A stretch of 45,665 nt of DNA, taken from positions 1 to 45,665 of the forward strand of contig JAQXEU010000020.1 of NCBI GenBank assembly GCA_029250685.1. Reading direction: 5' to 3'. Origin of the DNA: Polaribacter sp. GTDB taxonomy: Bacteria > Bacteroidota > Bacteroidia > Flavobacteriales > Flavobacteriaceae. The notes beneath the pieces are model-generated. The model had not been told where the DNA came from, made no database searches, and was given only the letters and a program-made list of their open reading frames with translations. Positions 26,815-34,248 of the stretch are shown here, piece by piece. Position numbers and translations under genes: made by a program. Every line of letters begins with the position of its first letter. Within the stretch, counting starts at the first letter, position 1.

Positions 26815-27377
26815 TCGGTAATGATGTTGTTGATTTACAGTTAGCCGAGACTCAAAGTAATTGGCAACGAAAGGGTTTTTTGGAGAAACAATTTTCTTTA
26901 AAAGAACAGCACAATATTTTAGAAGCGAAGAACTCTTTTTTACGTGTTTGGCTGTTTTGGAGCATGAAAGAAGCAGCTTATAAATGTTATACCCAACAGT
27001 ATGAAAAACGGTTTTTTGCTCCTCAAAAATTTGTTTGTAAATTGATTTCAGAACACGAAGGAATTGTTTGTTTTGAGGGAAATGAGTTTTATACGACAAC
27101 TTTTTTTGATAGGTCATATGTGTATACGATTGCAACTGATACTCAGAAAGAAACAAGCGTTTTTTCATCTATTGGTTCACCAAAAACAATTGATTTAGAC
27201 ATTAAGATAAAACTCGAAGAAGAAACAGGGATTTCATATAAAGAAATTATACAAAGAAAAACTCCAATAGGAGCTCCTTTGTATTTTCATAAAGATAAAT
27301 TACTCACAAACTCTTGTTCCATATCCCATCATGGAAACTATGGCGCTTTTGCTTTTATGATAGAAGATGAATATTAA
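26811..27377 (+). CDS. 4'-phosphopantetheinyl transferase superfamily protein
   Basis: The 188-residue enzyme transfers 4'-phosphopantetheine from CoA to a carrier protein Ser. The Mg2+ binding motif IGNDVVDL lies at the N-terminus and the second motif is FWSMKEAAYK with the catalytic Glu and Lys. It overlaps the ACP gene by 4 nt, so the ACP is the likely partner. Its presence means the pathway does not depend on the housekeeping AcpS. Overlaps the following Gre-like gene by 11 nt. Confidence 0.88.
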   Translation: MIGNDVVDLQLAETQSNWQRKGFLEKQFSLKEQHNILEAKNSFLRVWLFWSMKEAAYKCYTQQYEKRFFAPQKFVCKLISEHEGIVCFEGNEFYTTTFFDRSYVYTIATDTQKETSVFSSIGSPKTIDLDIKIKLEEETGISYKEIIQRKTPIGAPLYFHKDKLLTNSCSISHHGNYGAFAFMIEDEY

Positions 27378-27816
27378 AATAGCACTTTATACCCAATGTG
27401 AAACGTTTGCAAATAAGCGCTTGCAAACCGTGCAAGAAATTATAACATCCAATCAAAAAGCCTTGCAATCAGAAACAAAAAGTTCTGCTGGCGATAAACA
27501 CGAAACGGGTCGCGCAATGTTGCAATTAGAAATGGAAAAAGCGGGCCAGCAACTTCAAGGAGTTCTTCAAATGAAAGAAACGTTGGATAAAATAGATATT
27601 ACTAAAACGTCAACTATTGCACATTTAGGAAGTATTGTGAAAACCGATAAAGCAAGCTACTTTTTAAGCATAAGCGCAGGGAAACTGATTGTAGATGACC
27701 AAGACTATTTTGCGGTTTCTGTATCTTCTCCAATAGGTAAAACATTGCTTGGAATGAAGGAAAAGGAGGAGCTCTTGTTTAATGGAAAAGAGATAAAAAT
27801 TTTAACTATTAGTTAG
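27367..27816 (+). CDS. GreA/GreB-like elongation factor
   Basis: The 149-residue protein has an N-terminal helical hairpin (about 11-80) and a compact beta-rich C-terminal domain (IAHLGSIVKTDKASYFLSISAG, VSVSSPIGKTLLGMKEKEEL), the layout of Gre factors that rescue backtracked RNA polymerase. The hairpin tip AGDKHETGR holds Asp43 and Glu46, matching in spacing the Asp41/Glu44 tip pair of GreA. The last 11 nt of the upstream gene overlap its start, so it is in the biosynthetic operon. Its C-terminus overlaps the convergent ABC gene by 15 nt. The Gre assignment is from pattern and is moderately sure. Confidence 0.68.
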   Translation: MNIKIALYTQCETFANKRLQTVQEIITSNQKALQSETKSSAGDKHETGRAMLQLEMEKAGQQLQGVLQMKETLDKIDITKTSTIAHLGSIVKTDKASYFLSISAGKLIVDDQDYFAVSVSSPIGKTLLGMKEKEELLFNGKEIKILTIS

Positions 27817-28731
27817 CTTTAAGAAAATTGTTTTTCTTTTTCTAAGTTCTGAGGTGTGATTTATAAATAATTTAAGCCCGCCCAATTCAGCTTCAATTAG
27901 CCAATAAGAACCTTTAAAATATGTATTTAAAACAGTTGCTTTTAAATCAGAATTTGCAACAATTTTAATTTGATGCGGATATAATAATAAAGTATGGTTA
28001 TTGATTACGATCTCATTGACATCATCAAACAAAGAAGCGATATACGTGTTTTTAGGCGCATTATAAATCTCTTTTGGAATCCCTTTTTCTAAGATGGTGC
28101 TATTTTGAATCACAATCATTTTATCTGCAAAAGACAAGGCGTCATTACCATCGTGCGTAGCAACAATACAGGCAATGTTTTTTTCTTTTAAAAAACTAAA
28201 AAGCTTTCTCTTAAGTGTGTTTTTCTTAAAGTTATCTATCTGACTAAAAGGCTCATCTAATAAAATTAATTCCGGCTCTTTTGCCAATGCCCGTGCAATA
28301 GCCACACGTTGTTGCTGTCCACCACTTAAAGTTTTTACCAAAACCTCAGCAAACTCAGTCATTTCTATAACCTCTAGCAATTCTTGCGTTCTTTTTTCGC
28401 TTTCTTCTGGATAAAACCTTGACAAGAATTTTTTTATATTTTCTGAAACTGAAGTAAAAGGCATCAAATCAAAATCTTGTGCAACATGTTTTATAAAATC
28501 CATTCCAGGAACCAAATGTTCTTTTGGTCCTAAAATTTGAATATCATCCCAAAAAATTGAACCTTTATTTACATCTAATAAACCATAAATAGCTTTTAAA
28601 AGAGTAGATTTCCCACAACCACTTTCTCCCATTACACATAAATGTTCTCCTTTTTTAAGTTGAAAGTTTATGTTTTTTAAAATAGGTTTATCTTTTTGAT
28701 ATTGATGAGAAATATTATTTACAGAAAGCAT
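27802..28731 (-). CDS. ABC transporter ATP-binding protein
   Basis: The ATPase of 309 residues has Walker A GESGCGKST, Q-loop HVAQDFDLMPF, signature LSGGQQQRVAIARAL, Walker B LILLDEPFSQID and the H-loop ATHDGND. The C-terminal about 80 residues after FDDVNE resemble a TOBE-like regulatory domain, as in CysA/PotA-type importers. No permease or binding protein is adjacent, so the partner must be elsewhere. I set the start at ATG 28731, 5 nt after a TACATTTG promoter element, which discards a 32-residue extension without similarity. The resulting mRNA would be leaderless or nearly so. Confidence 0.85.
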   Translation of the reverse strand: MLSVNNISHQYQKDKPILKNINFQLKKGEHLCVMGESGCGKSTLLKAIYGLLDVNKGSIFWDDIQILGPKEHLVPGMDFIKHVAQDFDLMPFTSVSENIKKFLSRFYPEESEKRTQELLEVIEMTEFAEVLVKTLSGGQQQRVAIARALAKEPELILLDEPFSQIDNFKKNTLKRKLFSFLKEKNIACIVATHDGNDALSFADKMIVIQNSTILEKGIPKEIYNAPKNTYIASLFDDVNEIVINNHTLLLYPHQIKIVANSDLKATVLNTYFKGSYWLIEAELGGLKLFINHTSELRKRKTIFLKLTNS

Positions 28732-28735
28732 TTTA

Positions 28736-28770
28736 CAAATGTATAATTTAAATAGTTTCCGACGATACAA
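28736..28770 (-). promoter_or_regulatory. Promoter of the ABC ATPase gene
   Basis: On the minus strand TACATTTG fills 28743-28736 and a TTG occurs 24 nt upstream at 28770-28768. The last base of the -7 element is 4 nt from the ATG at 28731, so the transcript would begin at or within the first codon. Confidence 0.5.
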
Positions 28771-28788
28771 GAAGGTTTTTTTTAAGTC

Positions 28789-28816
28789 AAAAAACCGATA
28801 CGAAAGCATCGGTTTT
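28789..28816 (-). terminator. Terminator downstream of the LRR lipoprotein gene
   Basis: Read on the minus strand, arms AAAACCGAT and ATCGGTTTT enclose an 8-nt loop and run into TTTTTT. It lies 68 nt after the stop of the frameshifted LRR gene. Confidence 0.75.
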
Positions 28817-28883
28817 AAAATAATCATTAGTATAAAACTTAAATTCTATTTTCTTTTTAAGCGATTTTGGTAAACCCTAAAAA

Positions 28884-29851
28884 CTATTTACTGCAATCTC
28901 CATCAATAAATTTTTGTGGAAAAGGATTATAGCCATTTCCACTGAATGAAAAACTTATCTTAGTATTGACAATCATAGGTTGAACAGCACATAGATTATT
29001 TAAAGCTAAGTTATTCTTAACATCTATACTGTTAACTGTTGATAGATTGCTTAACCCATTTAGGTTTGTAATAACTGGATTATTTTCAATTAATAGATTT
29101 ACTCCTATAGTAGACAGTTTACTTAAACCGGTTATATTAGATAATATTTTATTGTTATTAATAATTAGAGAACTACCTATAGATACAATATTATTTAAAC
29201 CATTAATTTCTAGTAAAGCATTATTGTCATTAATTGATAACTCTTTATTAACCAGTCTAATATTACTTAATCCATCGATATTACTTAAAGAATTATTTTT
29301 AGTAATAAAAATACTACCCGAAATACTAGATAAATTATTTAATCCGTCAATATTAGTTAAAGAATTATTTAATACAATATGAATATCGTTTTTAACTATA
29401 AAGAGGTTGTTAAAACCGTTAATGTTATTTAAAATGTTATTATTTTTAATTACTAAACTACCAATAGAAGAAAGGTTATTTAATTGATTAACATTTATTA
29501 GGCTTTCATTGTTTTCTATAAAAAAACGTCTTTAATAGAAACCAGGTTGTTTAACCCTTCAAGATTACTTAACTCTTTATTGTTAGTGATATATAAATCT
29601 TTATCAATATTAACAAGTTTACTCAACCCATTTAAATTATTGATTTCTGAGGTAGGTGCAACAGATCTATCACCAATAGTAACACTTCCAGTAACTTTTG
29701 TGTAATTATTTTCACCAAAGTCATCAATCTGTTTTTGTGTTGAAAAGATTATATCACCATTATAAATACCGAACTCATCATCAGTATTATTACAGCTGAT
29801 TATTGAAAAAAGTATTGTAAAAAAGAATAGAGTCGTTTTTATTTGTTTCAT
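28884..29851 (-). pseudogene. Frameshifted leucine-rich-repeat lipoprotein
   Basis: The gene starts with a lipoprotein signal (FSIISC, Cys20) and continues as repeats of about 23-24 residues of the type L-x-x-L-x-x-I-x-x-x-L-x-I-x-N-N-x-x-L, ending in a cap with two Cys (LCAVQ and DGDCSK). The open frame from ATG 29851 stops at 29516 after 111 residues. In the next frame the repeats continue without interruption to TAG at 28884-28886. The break lies in a seven-T tract at 29526-29520: five T would restore both frame and repeat period. The whole product would be about 321 residues, surface-exposed, probably binding protein or sugar. It may be a true mutation, a phase-variable tract or a sequencing error. 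Confidence 0.8.
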
Positions 29852-29961
29852 TTTTCATTTTTTTTGAATGTTAAATTTTTAGCCAATAACCATGCCAACA
29901 AGTATGTATCAACAAATTTTTTTCGCAACACAAACTGTAATCAATCTTTATTAAATTCGTC

Positions 29962-29969
29962 TAACTTTG
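29962..29969 (+). promoter_or_regulatory. trxA promoter -7 element
   Basis: TAACTTTG matches TAnnTTTG and lies 19 nt before the ATG at 29989. No TTG at the expected -33 distance was found, so this is supported by the -7 element only. Confidence 0.5.
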
Positions 29970-29988
29970 CATAATAAATAATATTTAG

Positions 29989-30348
29989 ATGACAGAAAAT
30001 TTAACAAAAGAGACTTTTTTAGAAAAAGTTTTTAATTTTGAAGAAAACAAAGAATGGGAATTTGAAGGAGAAGTTCCGGCAATTATAGATTTTTATGCAG
30101 ACTGGTGTGGGCCTTGTAAAACGATAGCGCCAATTTTGGAGCAATTAAGTGAAGAATACGGTGATAAAATCAATATTTATAAAGTTGACACAGAGGCAGA
30201 ACAAGAATTATCAGCAGCATTCGGAATAAGAAGTATTCCGTCAATGTTGTTTTGTCCAAAAGAAGGAGATCCGCAAATGGCAAACGGTGCTTTACCAAAA
30301 GCACAATTAGAAAAGATTATAGCTGACGTCTTAGAAGTAACGAAATAA
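29989..30348 (+). CDS. trxA: Thioredoxin
   Basis: The 119-residue protein is a cytosolic thiol-disulphide reductant. The active site DWCGPCK holds Cys40 and Cys43, and the cis-Pro is in IRSIPSMLF. It carries a slightly long N-terminus (about 30 residues before the first strand) compared with E. coli TrxA, a normal variation in Bacteroidota. It is monocistronic, with its own promoter element and a terminator. Thioredoxin family is certain; whether it is the main thioredoxin is not. Confidence 0.93.
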   Translation: MTENLTKETFLEKVFNFEENKEWEFEGEVPAIIDFYADWCGPCKTIAPILEQLSEEYGDKINIYKVDTEAEQELSAAFGIRSIPSMLFCPKEGDPQMANGALPKAQLEKIIADVLEVTK

Positions 30349-30349
30349 A

Positions 30350-30379
30350 AAGATCCCGAGAAACTTCTCAGGATTTTTA
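30350..30379 (+). terminator. trxA rho-independent terminator
   Basis: Arms ATCCCGAGAA (30353-30362) and TTCTCAGGAT (30365-30374) with one C-A mismatch are followed by TTTTT. It begins a few bases after the trxA stop. Confidence 0.8.
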
Positions 30380-30406
30380 GTTTTTTTGAACCAAAACGTT
30401 AATTTT

Positions 30407-30489
30407 GTCATTCCCTTGAAAAAGGGAATCCATACTAATTAAAAAATTGTAAAATACTAAGTTTGGATTCCCGCTTTCGCGAGAATGAC
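30407..30489. repeat. REPIN-like inverted pair of 26-nt repeats
   Basis: Two related 26-nt units face each other: 30407-30432 (GTCATTCC...GGGAATCCA) and, inverted, 30464-30489 (TGGATTCCC...GAATGAC). Each has its own small hairpin (ATTCCC/GGGAAT in the left, ATTCCCGC/GCGAGAAT in the right), and the pair can fold into one larger stem with a 31-nt loop. The unit resembles the dispersed GTCATTCC palindromes found in many genomes. It fills the space between trxA and asd and ends 1 nt before the asd stop codon. It may also act as a terminator or mRNA stabiliser. No transposase is near. Confidence 0.75.
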
Positions 30490-30490
30490 A

Positions 30491-31486
30491 TTACGCTTTT
30501 ACCAAATTATTAGCAACTAAATATTCAGCAATTTGAATTGTATTTGTTGCTGCTCCTTTTCTAAGATTATCAGAAACAATCCATAAATTTAAGGTGTTTT
30601 CTTGAGATTCGTCTCTTCTGATCCTTCCTACAAAAACTTCATCTTTATTATGCGCAGTTATTGGCATCGGATATATATTATTTGCAACATCATCTTGAAC
30701 GATAATTCCGTCTGTTTCGCTTAAAATTTGACGAACTTTTGTCAAATCAAAATCATTATGAAACTGCACATTTACAGCCTCAGAATGTCCTCCAGCAGTT
30801 GGAATTCTTACCGCGGTTGCAGTTACTGAAAAACTAGCATCTCGTAAAATTTTCTTTGGTTCTTTTACCAATTTCATTTCTTCTTTGGTATAGCCATTTT
30901 CTAAAAAAACATCACAATGTGGCAATGCATTTCTTCCAATTTTATGTGGATACGCCATTTCGCCATTAATTCCTGCTTCTTCATTATCTAGTTGTTGCAC
31001 CGCTTTTACGCCCGTTCCAGAAACAGATTGATACGTAGAAATCACGACACGTTTCATGTTGTATTTTTTATGCAAAGGCGCTAAGGCCATCACTAATTGA
31101 ATCGTAGAACAATTTGGATTTGAAATAATTTTATCATCAACAGTTAATACATCACCATTAATTTCCGGAACGACTAATTTATGATTTTCATGCATTCTCC
31201 AAGCTGAAGAATTATCGATAACAGTTGTGCCAATTGCAGCAAATTTTGGAGCCCATTCTAACGAAGTTTCTCCTCCAGCAGAAAACAAAGCGATATCTGG
31301 TTTCATTTCAACAGCAGTTGCTAAATTCACAACTGAATAATCAGTTCCGTTATAAGAAATTTTCTTTCCAACAGAACGCTCAGAAGCAACAGGAATCAAT
31401 TCTGTAATTGGAAAATTTCTTTCCTCCAATACTTTTAACATTACGTTTCCTACCATTCCGGTAGCGCCAACAACAGCAATTTTCAT
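30491..31486 (-). CDS. asd: Aspartate-semialdehyde dehydrogenase
   Basis: Reduces aspartyl phosphate to aspartate semialdehyde, the second step of the Lys/Thr/Met/diaminopimelate pathway, following aspartate kinase (lysC lies 20 kb away). The 331-residue protein has the NADP-binding VVGATGMVGNVML, the DNSSAWRM segment, catalytic Cys126 in SNPNCSTIQ and RIPTAGGHSEAVN with the active-site His. Upstream on the minus strand a near-consensus TAATCTTTG (one base too long) could be the promoter. It ends against the REPIN-like repeat. Confidence 0.96.
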   Translation of the reverse strand: MKIAVVGATGMVGNVMLKVLEERNFPITELIPVASERSVGKKISYNGTDYSVVNLATAVEMKPDIALFSAGGETSLEWAPKFAAIGTTVIDNSSAWRMHENHKLVVPEINGDVLTVDDKIISNPNCSTIQLVMALAPLHKKYNMKRVVISTYQSVSGTGVKAVQQLDNEEAGINGEMAYPHKIGRNALPHCDVFLENGYTKEEMKLVKEPKKILRDASFSVTATAVRIPTAGGHSEAVNVQFHNDFDLTKVRQILSETDGIIVQDDVANNIYPMPITAHNKDEVFVGRIRRDESQENTLNLWIVSDNLRKGAATNTIQIAEYLVANNLVKA

Positions 31487-31639
31487 TTTATATCATTTTT
31501 GATGTTGCAAAGATTACGAAAAAAGCAATTACTTGTATTTTAAATTAAAGATAAGTTACTAGCTTGTTTAAAATTTTTCAAGAAAAAGAGAATTGTTAAG
31601 TTTTAAACGTAAAATGTATGTGTTTTTCTTAAAAAATGG

Positions 31640-31647
31640 TAATTTTG
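31640..31647 (+). promoter_or_regulatory. Possible trhO promoter -7 element
   Basis: TAATTTTG matches TAnnTTTG, 57 nt upstream of the ATG at 31705. A matching -33 TTG was not seen, so support is weak. Confidence 0.35.
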
Positions 31648-31704
31648 TATAATTATTTGATTCAAAGAGAATCAATTTATTTTGTCTAACTAAAAAAGTA
31701 TAGC

Positions 31705-32736
31705 ATGCAACTGTACAACAAGTTAAGCGCAAAAGAACGCGCTGCATTAATTGACGAAGCCGGAAAGGATCGTTTAACAATTTCATTCTATCAATACTTC
31801 AAGATAGAAAACCCACAAATCTTTAGAGATAAATTATTTATTGAATGGAACGAATTAGAAGTTCTAGGAAGAATATATGTTTCTTTTGAAGGAATCAACG
31901 CACAAATGTCTGTTCCTGCAGAAAATTTTCTGCAATTAAAAAAACAATTAGATGCGATTTCTTTTTTGAAAGATATTCGGTTAAATGTTGCGGTTGAGCA
32001 AGACAATAAATCGTTTTTAAAACTGAAAGTAAAAGTTCGTAACAAAATTGTTGCTGATGGTTTAAACGATGAAACGTTTGATGTTACTGATAAAGGAGTG
32101 CATTTAAATGCAAAAGAATTCAACGAAATGTTGGCAAATCCAAGTACGGTTTGTGTGGATATGCGAAATCATTACGAAAGCGAAATCGGGCATTTTGATG
32201 GCGCTGTAACTCCAGATGTTGATACGTTTAGAGATTCGTTAGATATTATTGAAGAAGATTTAAAGGACAATAAAGAAGATAAAAATTTATTGATGTATTG
32301 TACCGGCGGAATTCGTTGTGAAAAAGCGTCTGCGTATTACAAACACAAAGGGTTTAAAAATGTTTTTCAGTTAGAAGGTGGAATTATAGAATATACACGT
32401 CAAGTAAAATCAGAAGGAATTGAAAACAAGTTTTTAGGAAAGAATTTTGTGTTTGATCACAGAAGGTCAGAACGTATTTCTGATGATGTAATTTCTAACT
32501 GTCATCAATGCGGAGAAGCTTGTGATGAACATGTAAATTGCGAAAACGAAGCGTGTCATTTATTATTTATCCAATGTAAATCATGTCAAGAAAAAATGAA
32601 TACGTGTTGTTCTGATGAATGTAAAGATGTTGCGGCATTGCCTTTTGAAGTTCAAAAAGAGCTAAGAAAAGGAAAGGGAAATAGCAATAAAATATTTAAA
32701 AAAGGAAGATCTGAAGTGTTGAAGTTTAAAAATTAA
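31705..32736 (+). CDS. trhO: tRNA uridine(34) hydroxylase, rhodanese domain
   Basis: The 343-residue protein belongs to the YceA/TrhO family, which hydroxylates U34 of certain tRNAs in an oxygen-dependent way to help wobble decoding. An N-terminal acylphosphatase-like domain (VSFEGINAQMSV) leads to the rhodanese domain VCVDMRNHYESEIGHFDGAV with the active-site loop YCTGGIRCEKA (Cys near residue 199). The C-terminus is a Cys-rich tail with CHQCGE, CKSCQEKM and CCSDEC, probably a zinc-binding module. The position of the start is supported by the TAnnTTTG element upstream. A strong terminator follows. Confidence 0.92.
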   Translation: MQLYNKLSAKERAALIDEAGKDRLTISFYQYFKIENPQIFRDKLFIEWNELEVLGRIYVSFEGINAQMSVPAENFLQLKKQLDAISFLKDIRLNVAVEQDNKSFLKLKVKVRNKIVADGLNDETFDVTDKGVHLNAKEFNEMLANPSTVCVDMRNHYESEIGHFDGAVTPDVDTFRDSLDIIEEDLKDNKEDKNLLMYCTGGIRCEKASAYYKHKGFKNVFQLEGGIIEYTRQVKSEGIENKFLGKNFVFDHRRSERISDDVISNCHQCGEACDEHVNCENEACHLLFIQCKSCQEKMNTCCSDECKDVAALPFEVQKELRKGKGNSNKIFKKGRSEVLKFKN

Positions 32737-32751
32737 ACAGAAAAGATAAGT

Positions 32752-32782
32752 AAAAAAAAGCTCCAATTTTGGAGCTTTTTTT
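32752..32782 (+). terminator. trhO rho-independent terminator
   Basis: A perfect stem of 14 bp (AAAAAAAGCTCCAA with its complement TTGGAGCTTTTTTT) closes a 2-nt core, with A-run upstream and T-run downstream. It may act in both directions. Confidence 0.9.
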
Positions 32783-32931
32783 ATGTGTAAAAAACCATTT
32801 TATCATTCTTTGAGAATGCGTATATTTACAGATTAATCAACTACAAATTGATTTTTCAAAATTATTTAAGAACCAAATAAAAACACAAGTGCAACAAACG
32901 CATAAATGTTTTTTAAAAATATATACATTTT

Positions 32932-34248
32932 ATGAGCTGTACTAGTTGCTCAACAAAAAAAGACGGAGTTCCAAATGGTTGTAAAAGCAACGGAAATTGT
33001 GGAACTGGCGGATCTTGCGGAAGCGGAAGTAAATTAGCAGTTTTCGATTGGTTATCTAACATGACTTTACCAAGCGGAGAAGCACCCTTTAATATTTATG
33101 AAATCCGATTTAAAAACGGACGTAAACATTTCTTTAAAAACACAGAAAACTTAACACTTTCTATGGGCGATGTAGTTGCTGTTGAAAGTTCTCCAGGACA
33201 CGATATTGGTGTAGTTTCTTTAGGTGGAGAATTGGTAAAAGTGCAAATGAAAAAAAGAAATGTTTCTGTAGACAGCGAAGATGTGAAGAAAATTTTCAGA
33301 AAAGCTTCACAAAAAGATATAGATATTTGGCAATCTTATAGAGATAAAGAACAAGAAACACAACGTAGAGGAAGAGAGATTATTGGTCGTTTAGGATTAA
33401 AAATGAAACTTTCTGATATTGAATATCAAGGAGATGGAAAGAAAGCAACGTTTTATTATACAGCAGACGAACGTGTAGATTTTAGACAATTAATTAGAGA
33501 TTTAGCAAGCGCATTTTCTATTAGAGTAGAGATGAAACAAGTTGGTTTACGACAAGAGGCTGCACGCTTAGGTGGTGTTGGATCATGTGGAAGAGAACTA
33601 TGTTGTTCAACCTGGTTAACAGATTTTAGAAAAGTAAATACAGCAGCAGCTCGTTATCAGCAATTATCGTTGAATCCGTTAAAATTAGCTGGTCAATGTG
33701 GTAAATTAAAATGTTGTTTAAACTTTGAATTAGACACATATTTAGACGCTTTAAAAGCGTTTCCGAAGCAAGAAAAAGTTTTAAAAACCGAAAACGGTGA
33801 TGCTGTTTTTGTAAAGATGGACATCTTTAAACAAGCACTTTGGTATACTTATAAAGACAATAGTTTTAAGTGGTTTCAGTTAACTTTAGAACAAGTAAAC
33901 GAAATAATTGCGTTGAATAAAAATAATGAAGAGGCTGCACCGTTAGAAGATTATGAATCTGATGCTGTTGTTGAGGTTAAAGCTGATTTTGAAAATGTAG
34001 TTGGGCAAGATAGTTTAACGCGTTTTGATGCTCCTAAACAGAAAAAAGGACGCAGAAAAAACAACCGAAACCGAAATAAAAATAAGCCGGTTGCTAAAAA
34101 CCAGAATGCAAATAAACCGAATCAAAATAAACCAGCAGGAGCAAATGTTGTAGTTGAAAAAAAGCAACACACAAAACCAAACCCTAGAAATAATAATAGA
34201 AACAAAAATAGAAACCGAAACAAACCAAATGAAAACAAACAAGATTAA
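32932..34248 (+). CDS. ricT: PSP1-domain regulatory protein RicT
   Basis: The 438-residue protein contains a Cys-rich N-terminus (SCTSCSTKKDG..CGTGGSCGSG), the PSP1 core (FNIYEIRFKNGRKHFF, GREIIGRLGLKMKLSDIEY, FRQLIRDLASAF) and the GSCGRELCCSTWL and GQCGKLKCCLNFE motifs with Cys residues that bind a metal or iron-sulphur cluster in the Y-complex. The last about 90 residues are a low-complexity Asn/Lys/Arg tail, typical of disordered RNA-binding regions. RicT helps regulate RNA processing in Firmicutes; the role in Bacteroidota is less known. gldH begins inside its last 20 nt. Confidence 0.88.
   Translation: MSCTSCSTKKDGVPNGCKSNGNCGTGGSCGSGSKLAVFDWLSNMTLPSGEAPFNIYEIRFKNGRKHFFKNTENLTLSMGDVVAVESSPGHDIGVVSLGGELVKVQMKKRNVSVDSEDVKKIFRKASQKDIDIWQSYRDKEQETQRRGREIIGRLGLKMKLSDIEYQGDGKKATFYYTADERVDFRQLIRDLASAFSIRVEMKQVGLRQEAARLGGVGSCGRELCCSTWLTDFRKVNTAAARYQQLSLNPLKLAGQCGKLKCCLNFELDTYLDALKAFPKQEKVLKTENGDAVFVKMDIFKQALWYTYKDNSFKWFQLTLEQVNEIIALNKNNEEAAPLEDYESDAVVEVKADFENVVGQDSLTRFDAPKQKKGRRKNNRNRNKNKPVAKNQNANKPNQNKPAGANVVVEKKQHTKPNPRNNNRNKNRNRNKPNENKQD

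Noticed and set aside
26680..27168. A 162-residue minus-strand frame opposite the ACP and phosphopantetheinyl transferase genes
   Set aside because: Antisense to two well-supported genes; no family features.
29047..29382. A 111-residue open frame on the plus strand
   Set aside because: It is antisense to the LRR repeats on the minus strand; its periodic Leu/Ile pattern is a mirror of the repeats and has no start context or homology.
28900..29700. Regularly spaced similar DNA segments that might suggest a CRISPR or tandem repeat array
   Set aside because: The period of about 70 nt corresponds to 23-24 codon leucine-rich repeats; sequence varies at wobble positions and there are no identical direct repeats with spacers.
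34015..34242. Asn/Lys-rich simple sequence and an antisense frame of 75 residues at the end of ricT
   Set aside because: It is the disordered tail of RicT in frame +; the antisense frame is a by-product of the low-complexity codons.
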